From an uncultured Caldilinea sp. (GTDB lineage: Bacteria > Chloroflexota > Anaerolineae > Caldilineales > Caldilineaceae): a stretch of DNA of 9,074 nt. Both the position numbers and the translations under genes were made by a program. The notes beneath the pieces were generated by a model. The model did not search any database, was not told the DNA's origin, and saw only the letters and a list, made by a program, of their open reading frames with translations. Below, one piece after another: positions 1 to 8,268 of the stretch (positions within the stretch are counted from its first letter, which is position 1; every line of letters begins with the position of its first letter). The stretch is taken from assembly GCA_937928035.1 (NCBI GenBank), contig CALFWA010000003.1, forward strand, positions 1 to 9,074. Reading direction: 5' to 3'.

Positions 1-908
<908 letters not shown>

Positions 909-994
909 TCCGGTTGGCGCCGCTCTGGGTTGGACATTGCGGATGGATCGGGATGCGGCGCCGGAGGCGATGACCTGCGGAAGCAGTGGGCCGC

Positions 995-1219
995 TTATAT
1001 CAACGTCCGCATGCGCAGGATCACGTCGCCCAGCCGTTGCAAGGCATCGGCGATGTGGGGCTTACCTTCGCGGCGCAACTGCTCCACCGATTGATGCAGC
1101 ACGGCGAAAAACGTCCCGTCGATGCGCGGCAGGTTGAGATTGATCTCTTTCATCAGCGCTTCGTCATCGGGCGCTTTGAGAAAGATTCGGATCAGCTCGA
1201 GCGCTTCCTGGTGGGTCAT
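995..1219 (-). CDS. Small helical protein of unknown function (74 aa), downstream of the radical SAM gene
   Basis: The start codon lies 5 bp beyond the stop of the upstream radical SAM gene on the same strand, so the two probably share an mRNA and may be translationally coupled. There is no strong Shine-Dalgarno sequence of its own. The product is predicted soluble and largely alpha-helical, with no signal peptide or membrane segment. The central pattern (LPRIDGTFFAVLHQSVEQ, then a segment ending in ADALQRLGDVIL) resembles short helical modules in TPR- or CHAT-containing proteins of Chloroflexota: 'L..ID..FF.VL....EQ....G....A..L..L...IL'. That similarity is from memory. No catalytic motif is visible. 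Amphipathic helices, operon position and good codon structure favour a real gene over the opposite-strand frame at 986-1228. Confidence 0.7.
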   Translation of the reverse strand: MTHQEALELIRIFLKAPDDEALMKEINLNLPRIDGTFFAVLHQSVEQLRREGKPHIADALQRLGDVILRMRTLI

Positions 1220-1224
1220 CGACG

Positions 1225-2676
<1,452 letters not shown>

Positions 2677-2685
2677 AGGTGTGTG

Positions 2686-2692
2686 CCTCCTT
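2686..2692 (-). promoter_or_regulatory. Ribosome binding site of the radical SAM gene
   Basis: On the minus strand this reads AAGGAGG, followed by a 9-nt spacer and the ATG at 2676-2674. It is the strongest Shine-Dalgarno match in the window and settles the start against the longer frame that would begin at 2778. Confidence 0.8.
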
Positions 2693-2744
2693 GAGAGCGT
2701 AAATTTCTTCGTTCGGTCTTTGTCTCCGGTTTCCAAATCTACCC

Positions 2745-2762
2745 GCATCGGTCCAGCGATGC
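2745..2762. repeat. Inverted repeat in the radical SAM leader
   Basis: GCATCG, six bases (GTCCAG), then CGATGC: perfect 6-bp arms. It lies between the TGACAT palindrome and the ribosome binding site, inside the probable 5' untranslated region of the radical SAM gene. It could be an operator half-pair or a small mRNA hairpin. No T-tract follows, so it is not an intrinsic terminator. Confidence 0.4.
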
Positions 2763-2772
2763 AGACAGCAGG

Positions 2773-2788
2773 TGACATATCGATGTCA
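2773..2788. promoter_or_regulatory. Palindrome TGACAT-N4-ATGTCA upstream of the radical SAM gene, candidate operator
   Basis: A 16-bp site with perfect 6-bp arms around ATCG. Read on the minus strand, it begins within a perfect -35-like hexamer TTGACA (2789-2784), but no good -10 hexamer lies 16-18 nt further on, so the promoter itself is uncertain. The symmetry fits a dimeric DNA-binding protein. It does not match the TGTGA-N6-TCACA form expected for the CRP-type protein encoded at 7478. Confidence 0.4.
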
Positions 2789-3040
2789 AAGATAAACCAA
2801 AATTGATAAGTACATAACCGGTTGTAGACCTGAATCGAAGGTGATTCTCAATTTTCTCGCTAGGTGGGAAACCGATCAATGCGCACACGAGCATTTGAGC
2901 TCATCTCCGGCCGTGCAACAGCTCTAAAAACGAAACAGCGCCACTATTCCAGCAAGCGGACGAAGCCGATTTTACAACAGATCGGGCGAATGGGACAAAT
3001 AGGTTTCGAGCTTCTTCTCTGACGTTCCACAAAATCTCTT

Positions 3041-3070
3041 TTGGAAAAATTTTCAAAATTATGGCATAGT
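3041..3070 (+). promoter_or_regulatory. Candidate sigma-70-type promoter of the carbamoyltransferase operon
   Basis: A TTGGAA hexamer at 3041-3046 (4 of 6 to TTGACA) and CATAGT at 3065-3070 (4 of 6 to TATAAT) are separated by 18 nt in an AT-rich stretch. Transcription would start near 3077, leaving a leader of about 16 nt that contains the GGAG ribosome binding site. The match is moderate and position is part of the argument. Confidence 0.35.
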
Positions 3071-3081
3071 AGGCCCCAAAT

Positions 3082-3085
3082 GGAG
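3082..3085 (+). promoter_or_regulatory. Ribosome binding site deciding the start at 3093
   Basis: GGAG followed by a 7-nt spacer to ATG 3093. The alternative GTG at 3087 would leave a spacing of 1 nt and is unlikely to be used. Confidence 0.55.
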
Positions 3086-3092
3086 TGTGACT

Positions 3093-3329
3093 ATGACCGA
3101 CCGATTTCTGCATGTCCTAAATGCCGTCAGCAGAGGCGCCAAAAAAGTTGCCGACTTTCAGGCGAAGGTTCTTTTAACGCTCCTATATGGAGTCGTGGCG
3201 CTGCCGACTGGCTTCGTCGTGCGCATCACCGAAGACGCACTGACGCTGCGGCGTCCCCAGGTGCGCTCTTATTGGCGCACCCGCGCTCTTTCCTCGACTC
3301 GATTACAGGACGCCAGGCGACAGGGATAG
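3093..3329 (+). CDS. Small membrane protein resembling the C-terminal end of SxtJ-family proteins (78 aa)
   Basis: First gene of the carbamoyltransferase operon. The N-terminus (residues 1-24) is amphipathic and basic. One membrane helix lies at about residues 26-44 (contains LLTLLYGVVALPTGFVV), then a short basic cytoplasmic-type tail with the pattern LRRPQVRSYWRTR. The helix with an internal 'P.G', followed by an 'SYW..R' ending, matches what I recall of the last 50 or so residues of SxtJ-family membrane proteins, which are usually about 130 aa and sit beside SxtI-type carbamoyltransferases. The N-terminal helices of SxtJ are missing, so this is either a shortened homologue or a related mini-protein. 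Its stop is 3 bp before the carbamoyltransferase start, which indicates coupling. ATG 3093 is preferred over GTG 3087 from the GGAG spacing. The role is unknown; a membrane partner or anchor is inferred from context. Confidence 0.7.
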   Translation: MTDRFLHVLNAVSRGAKKVADFQAKVLLTLLYGVVALPTGFVVRITEDALTLRRPQVRSYWRTRALSSTRLQDARRQG

Positions 3330-3332
3330 CGT

Positions 3333-5165
3333 ATGTACATCCTGGGCATCTCCTGTTTCTACCATGACGCCGCAGCCGCCCTCGTGGCCGACGGCCGCAT
3401 CGTCGCTGCCGCCGAAGAAGAACGCTTCACCCGCGTCAAGGGAGACGCCTCGTTTCCGCAGCACGCCGTCGACTTCTGCCTGCGCGTCGCCGGTATTCCG
3501 GCGCAGGCGCTAGATTACGTCGTTTTTTACGAAAAGCCGCTGTTGAAGTTCGAGCGCATTCTCTACTCGACGCTCTCGACGGTCCCGCGCAGCGCCGGCC
3601 TCTTCCGCGAGGCGATGATCACCTGGTTCAGCGAAAAGTTGTGGATGAAGTCGCTGCTGGTGAAGCGGCTCAACGTCCCGGCGGATCGCGTGCTCTTCGC
3701 CGACCATCACATCTCCCACGCAGCCAGCGCCTTCTTCTGCTCGCCCTATGCGGAGGCCGCCATCCTCACGCTGGACGGCGTCGGCGAGTGGACGACGACG
3801 GCTACAGGCTACGCCACCGCCGACTGGGGCGACGGCGCGCGGCGCAACCAGATCACGCTCGACCGCGAGATTCGCTTCCCCCATTCGCTAGGGCTGCTCT
3901 ACTCCGCCTTCACCGCCTGGCTGGGCTTCCAGGTCAACAACGGCGAGTACAAGGTGATGGGCATGGCGCCCTACGGGACGCCGCGCTACATCGACAAGGT
4001 GCGCAAGCTGATCGACGTGGCGGAGGATGGCTCCTTTCACCTGGACATGCGCTACTTCAGCTTTCATCATTCCACGCAACACACCTTTAACCAGCGCTTC
4101 GTCGAGCTGTTCGGGCCGCCGCGCCCTCCCAAAAGCGAATTCATCACCGAGCTGACCCATCCCCACACGCCCCACATCGACAGAAAAGTCAAAGAGCAGA
4201 ATCAATACTACGCAGACGTCGCCGCCTCGATTCAACGGGTGACCGAGGAGACGATCCTTGCCATGGTGCGCGACCTGCATCGCCGCACCGGCGCCGAAAA
4301 TCTCTGCATGGCGGGAGGCGTCGCGCTCAACAGCGTGGCCAATGGCCGCATCGTGCGCGAGGGCCCGTTCAAACAGGTGTGGATCCAGCCTGCGGCGGGC
4401 GACAGCGGCGGCGCACTCGGCGCTGCGCTCTACGCCTATCATGTGCTGCTGGGCAAACCGCGCGTCGATACGATGGAGCACGCCTACTGGGGGACGGCCT
4501 ACTCTCCCGCCGAAATTGCACAATTTCTGGATGAAATGGGCCTTCCTTATGTCGAGTTGCCGGACGACCGCTTGTTCGATCGATTGGTGGATGACCTGAC
4601 GAAAAGCCGGGTCATCGGGTGGTTTCAGGGCCGCTTCGAGTGGGGGCCGCGCGCGCTGGGCAATCGCAGCATCCTGGCCGACCCGCGCAGCGAGGCCATG
4701 AAGGAGATCGTCAACAGCAAGATCAAGTTCCGCGAGCCGTTCCGCCCCTTTGCGCCCGCAGTGCTGGAAGAGTGCGCCGGCGATTATTTCGCCACGCCGG
4801 GGCTGGACGAAAACTACCTGGCGCGCTACATGCTGCTGGTCAGCCCCGTGCACGAACCGAAACAAAGCGTCATTCCCGCCACCACGCACGTCGGCGGCAC
4901 GGGGCGTCTCCAGACCGTGCGCTCCTGCTGGAACCCTCGCTACTACGGACTGATTGAAGCGTTCGGCAAGGCGACCGGCGTGCCCGTTGTTCTGAACACC
5001 TCGTTCAACCTGCGCGGGGAGCCGATCGTCAACACGCCGCAGAACGCCTTCAGAACCTTCGTGGGCAGCGACATCGACGTGCTGGTGCTGGAGAACTTCA
5101 TGGTGCGCAAAGAAGAAATGGGCGGACGCTGGGATCCTGCCTACAAGGGAGCGGTGGGCGAATGA
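3333..5165 (+). CDS. Carbamoyltransferase, NodU/TobZ/SxtI family (610 aa)
   Basis: Full-length enzyme that transfers a carbamoyl group from carbamoyl phosphate, through a carbamoyl-adenylate, to a hydroxyl of a sugar or natural product. It is cytoplasmic, with no signal peptide. The N-terminal Kae1/HSP70-like domain spans about residues 1-370: FYHDAAAAL with His11, then DHHISHAAS at 124-132, and LDGVGEW with Asp148. The 23-residue spacing from His125 to Asp148, with His129 between, fits the metal and adenylate site of TobZ. AGGVALN is at 327-333 and GDSGGALGAAL at 356-366. The C-terminal domain has FEWGPRALGNRSILADPR at 435-452, REPFRPFAPAVLEE at 467-480, HVGGTGRLQTV at 519-529 and LNTSFNLRGEPIVNTP at 554-569. 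An AGGGA ribosome binding site overlaps the previous stop. The stop overlaps the next start as ATGA. All expected motifs are present. The acceptor is unknown. Confidence 0.96.
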   Translation: MYILGISCFYHDAAAALVADGRIVAAAEEERFTRVKGDASFPQHAVDFCLRVAGIPAQALDYVVFYEKPLLKFERILYSTLSTVPRSAGLFREAMITWFSEKLWMKSLLVKRLNVPADRVLFADHHISHAASAFFCSPYAEAAILTLDGVGEWTTTATGYATADWGDGARRNQITLDREIRFPHSLGLLYSAFTAWLGFQVNNGEYKVMGMAPYGTPRYIDKVRKLIDVAEDGSFHLDMRYFSFHHSTQHTFNQRFVELFGPPRPPKSEFITELTHPHTPHIDRKVKEQNQYYADVAASIQRVTEETILAMVRDLHRRTGAENLCMAGGVALNSVANGRIVREGPFKQVWIQPAAGDSGGALGAALYAYHVLLGKPRVDTMEHAYWGTAYSPAEIAQFLDEMGLPYVELPDDRLFDRLVDDLTKSRVIGWFQGRFEWGPRALGNRSILADPRSEAMKEIVNSKIKFREPFRPFAPAVLEECAGDYFATPGLDENYLARYMLLVSPVHEPKQSVIPATTHVGGTGRLQTVRSCWNPRYYGLIEAFGKATGVPVVLNTSFNLRGEPIVNTPQNAFRTFVGSDIDVLVLENFMVRKEEMGGRWDPAYKGAVGE

Positions 5166-6802
5166 TCCGGAGATTGTTGACGCTTGGTTTGCTGCTCGGC
5201 GTGTACGCACTGCTGACGTTGGCTGCGTTGGAGATTGGCTTGCGCGTCTTTCGTCTTGCGCCGCCGGCCGAGCCGACCGGCTTTTTCTGGCGCGTGCCCG
5301 ACCCTGTCACCGGCTGGTCGCTGCAGCCCCATGCTGAGGGCCGCTGGTTCAATCCGATGTATGAGTATGACCAGTATATTCGGATCAACTCGTTGGGACT
5401 CCGCAACCCATCGGAACTTGACTACAAAAAACCAGAGGGGGCCTACCGCATCCTGCTGTTAGGAGATTCCTTTGTCGAGGCGATGCAGGTAGCCTATCCG
5501 GAGACATTTGGCCAGCGCATGGCGCAGATGCTCAACGAGGCAGGCGCGCTGCGCGCGGGAGAGCCAGTGCACATTGAGGTGGTGAGCGCCGGCGTCGGCG
5601 GCTGGGGAACGGATCAGCAGTTGCTCTGGCTGCAACATGAAGGCTACAAATACGATCCGGACCTGATCGTGCTGGCCTTTTTCGCCGGCAACGACTTCAT
5701 GAACAACTATATGCCGTTAGAGCTCGCCAACGTCGGCGCCGTGCGCAAACCCTGGTTTGAACTGCGCGGAGACGAGCTTTATCTGCACGACTTTCCCTTT
5801 GATCCCGACGCTGCGCGCGAGAGTCGTAACCGTCTGCGCGCCATGTTCGACACGCTGGGCATCCAACCGACCGTCTTTCGCAGTGCAGAGGAACAAAGCG
5901 TTAAGCCGTTGGCGGGCCTAGGCGACTGGCTGCGCCGTCATTCAGCGCTCTATCGCTATCTGGATCCGCGCATTCGGCGGGCGGCTCCCACCTTCGCTGC
6001 CCGACTGGCAGACGCTGGCCTCATCGAAGCCGGACAGGAAAGCAGCGACCGAGTGCAAGGGCCCGATTACATTCCCATCGCCTACGGCGTCTACGCTTCG
6101 TCGCCCTCGCCGGCATGGGAGGAAGCGTTCCGCACGACGGCGGCGCTGCTCTGGGCTCTGCAAAGGGAAGCGGAGCGACTCAACGTTCCCCTGCGCGGGG
6201 TTCTGGTGCCGGCGTCTGAAGAGCTGGATACAGACAAATGGCGGCGCATCTTGCAGAGTTATCCGGCCATGCAGGCGCAAAGCTGGCGCACGGAGCAGGC
6301 TGGAGAGCAGGCAAAAGTCGCTTTCGCCGCTGCAGGCATCCCATTGCTTGATCTTACCCCACTTTTCCGAGAGCAGATGGCCCAAGGCAAGCGGCTTTAC
6401 CTGCGCGATGACGGTCATTTCACTTCAGAAGGGCATGTCGTTGCTGCGCATGCCCTGAGTCACTGGCTGACAAGCGACCCCGATGCTGCGGTGCTGAGTG
6501 TGCAACGTCCCTTGCCAGCGCTGCCGCGCGCCTGGGGCCATCTCCTATGGCGTTTCTTCATCTGGGCGATCGTTGCGTTGTTGGCAATTTCGCTGTTGTG
6601 GAGCATCTATAAAAACGGTCTGCGCACGTGGCTGCGCACCGTGGGACTGAATCTCGGCACGGCAGGGGAGCTGCTTGTCTTCTTTGTTCGTCGCCAGAAT
6701 TTCGTACTGCTGCCGCTGGCGCTGGTGCTACTCATCTTCGGGGGACTGTTGATCGTGGCGCAGGCGTCGGTGGTTGGACCGTTTATTTACACACTGTTTT
6801 GA
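5162..6802 (+). CDS. Membrane-anchored SGNH/GDSL hydrolase-like protein with a C-terminal DUF5989-like membrane domain (546 aa)
   Basis: The start overlaps the carbamoyltransferase stop (ATGA), so the two are translationally coupled. A membrane anchor spans residues 5-25. An SGNH domain follows: block I LLLGDSF with Ser103, a glycine block GVGGWG at 144-149, block III AGND at 175-178 with Asn177, and the last block DDGHFTSEGH at 416-425 giving Asp416 and His419. The catalytic Ser, Gly, Asn and Asp/His set is therefore complete. Two membrane helices follow at about 462-482 and 514-534. The last 45 or so residues (ELLVFFVRRQNFVLLPLAL to the end, PFIYTLF) closely resemble DUF5989, normally a separate protein of about 50 aa in carbamoyltransferase clusters. 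Basic residues between the last two helices suggest that this loop faces the cytoplasm and the SGNH domain lies outside. Likely an O-acyl esterase or transferase on a carbamoylated or envelope substrate; the substrate is unknown. Confidence 0.9.
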   Translation: MIRRLLTLGLLLGVYALLTLAALEIGLRVFRLAPPAEPTGFFWRVPDPVTGWSLQPHAEGRWFNPMYEYDQYIRINSLGLRNPSELDYKKPEGAYRILLLGDSFVEAMQVAYPETFGQRMAQMLNEAGALRAGEPVHIEVVSAGVGGWGTDQQLLWLQHEGYKYDPDLIVLAFFAGNDFMNNYMPLELANVGAVRKPWFELRGDELYLHDFPFDPDAARESRNRLRAMFDTLGIQPTVFRSAEEQSVKPLAGLGDWLRRHSALYRYLDPRIRRAAPTFAARLADAGLIEAGQESSDRVQGPDYIPIAYGVYASSPSPAWEEAFRTTAALLWALQREAERLNVPLRGVLVPASEELDTDKWRRILQSYPAMQAQSWRTEQAGEQAKVAFAAAGIPLLDLTPLFREQMAQGKRLYLRDDGHFTSEGHVVAAHALSHWLTSDPDAAVLSVQRPLPALPRAWGHLLWRFFIWAIVALLAISLLWSIYKNGLRTWLRTVGLNLGTAGELLVFFVRRQNFVLLPLALVLLIFGGLLIVAQASVVGPFIYTLF

Positions 6803-6832
6803 ACGACGCCCTTCTTGCGCACGCGCACAAAA

Positions 6833-7198
6833 TCAAACAAAAATCCAAGACACGCATACGCCGAGCACAATCAGATGCATGGTCTGGTCGACCATGATGC
6901 GCACAAAGTCCGTCTGCGTTTGGTTGACGACCCGTCCCCACCACCCTGCGAGGTTGAACCCATCGATCAGCCAGTGAGAGAACAGAAGAAGGGAGAACGC
7001 CGCCGCAAGCTGTAGCTCAGAGACGAATCCCCGACCGCCCCACCAGGCCACCAGCACGACGCTGACGCTATACACAACACAGTGCACGATGCATTCCAGA
7101 CTCCACCAGCGCCCTCGCTTATAGCGCGCCATCCAATCGTTCTGGAGCATCCAATCCCCGATCAGATGACCGAGCAGCAGCCATGTAAACAGCGACAT
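6833..7198 (-). CDS. DUF3307 family membrane protein (121 aa)
   Basis: A small integral membrane protein with about three or four hydrophobic helices. Signature patterns are LLLGHLIGDWMLQNDWMA (residues 7-24, His11 and Asp15), VHCVVYS (His39), HWLIDGFN (His75, Asp79) and VDQTMHLIVL (Asp104, His108). These match what I know of DUF3307. The repeated His/Asp pairs within or near membrane helices suggest ion or substrate binding, but no function is established. The frame is open to 7330. The start at 7198 is chosen because it gives the usual family length of about 120 aa and begins directly at the conserved helix. The upstream GGGGG is a weak ribosome binding site, and GTG at 7201 is an alternative. 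Stop codons of this gene and the SGNH gene are only 30 bp apart. Confidence 0.82.
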   Translation of the reverse strand: MSLFTWLLLGHLIGDWMLQNDWMARYKRGRWWSLECIVHCVVYSVSVVLVAWWGGRGFVSELQLAAAFSLLLFSHWLIDGFNLAGWWGRVVNQTQTDFVRIMVDQTMHLIVLGVCVSWIFV

Positions 7199-7395
7199 CA
7201 CAACTTTTGCCCCCAGGAGAAAAGCGATCGGGATTTTTGTGACAGGCTTTGTTACGTCGAGTTGCGCGCCGACGAGCATTGCCCCATAATCAGAGCAGGG
7301 TGAGAATGCAGACGAAGGCGCAACGCACACATGACAATGAGAACATCATAGCCGCAATCGTTCTTCGTGCAGCATTTCGCAGCCAACGCAGAGAA

Positions 7396-7411
7396 TGTGA
7401 ATTCGAGCACA
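7396..7411 (+). promoter_or_regulatory. CRP-like binding site upstream of the CRP-type gene
   Basis: TGTGA, six bases (ATTCGA), then GCACA: 9 of 10 arm positions match the CRP consensus TGTGA-N6-TCACA. The centre is at 7403.5. If TATAGC at 7431-7436 is the -10 element, the site is centred about 40 nt upstream of transcription start, close to a class II activator position. If TATGCT at 7426-7431 is used, it would overlap the -35 region and could repress. The encoded regulator keeps the residues that read this sequence in E. coli CRP. Confidence 0.5.
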
Positions 7412-7461
7412 CCCGATCGGCGGTTTATGCTATAGCCGATGAACTGCTAGAGACATACGAT

Positions 7462-7469
7462 GGAAAGGG
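7462..7469 (+). promoter_or_regulatory. Ribosome binding site deciding the CRP-type start at 7478
   Basis: GGAAAGGG with an 8-nt spacer to ATG 7478. It lies inside the first codons of the longer frame from ATG 7460, which has no comparable upstream site, so the shorter start is preferred. Confidence 0.55.
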
Positions 7470-7477
7470 TTTTCACT

Positions 7478-8218
<741 letters not shown>

Positions 8219-8255
8219 GACGACGATTCGCTCCGGCTGCGCCGAGAGTAGAGAG

Positions 8256-8261
8256 AAGGAG
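8256..8261 (+). promoter_or_regulatory. Ribosome binding site for a GTG start at 8269
   Basis: AAGGAG with a 7-nt spacer to GTG 8269, and 10 nt to a second in-frame GTG at 8272. This supports a GTG start for the DNRLRE protein. Confidence 0.65.
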
Positions 8262-8268
8262 AACAATT

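Larger units (their letters stand above)
2677..3092. other. Divergent intergenic region (416 bp) between the radical SAM gene and the carbamoyltransferase operon
   Basis: This stretch is visibly richer in A and T than the flanking genes, especially about 2790-2870 and 3030-3072. It holds the radical SAM ribosome binding site, two inverted repeats (2745-2762 and 2773-2788) and a candidate promoter for the rightward operon (3041-3070). Two smaller symmetric elements are also present: AACCGGTT at 2816-2823, and GAATC/GATTC arms at 2832-2847. I find no convincing gene. The open frame on the minus strand across 2901-3113 covers the start of the next gene and has no recognisable features. Confidence 0.7.
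7199..7477. other. Divergent intergenic region (279 bp) between the DUF3307 and CRP-type genes
   Basis: It holds the CRP-like box at 7396-7411 and candidate -10 sequences TATGCT (7426-7431) and TATAGC (7431-7436) for the regulator. No convincing promoter stands out for the leftward DUF3307 gene. The frames crossing this region look like extensions of flanking frames and have no recognisable protein features. Confidence 0.5.

Noticed and set aside
2677..2778. N-terminal extension of the radical SAM protein from ATG 2778
   Set aside because: The 34 extra residues do not resemble the family, and a much better ribosome binding site serves ATG 2676. The stretch also contains the leader inverted repeat.
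2901..3113. 70-codon minus-strand frame in the intergenic region
   Set aside because: It overlaps the start of the 78-aa gene and the candidate promoter, has no clear ribosome binding site and no recognisable features.
3888..5210. Long open frame (440 codons) on the minus strand
   Set aside because: It lies opposite the carbamoyltransferase, whose motifs are complete. The antisense translation is His/Arg/Ala-rich with no domain, as expected for a GC-rich shadow frame.
6816..6827. TGCGC-AC-GCGCA hairpin between the convergent genes, considered as a bidirectional terminator
   Set aside because: A 2-nt loop is too small for the full stem, and there is no T-tract downstream in either direction.
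8231..8246. Bulged GC hairpin after the CRP-type gene, considered as a terminator
   Set aside because: The stem is about 6 bp with a bulge and a 3-nt loop, and purines rather than T residues follow. It does not qualify as an intrinsic terminator.
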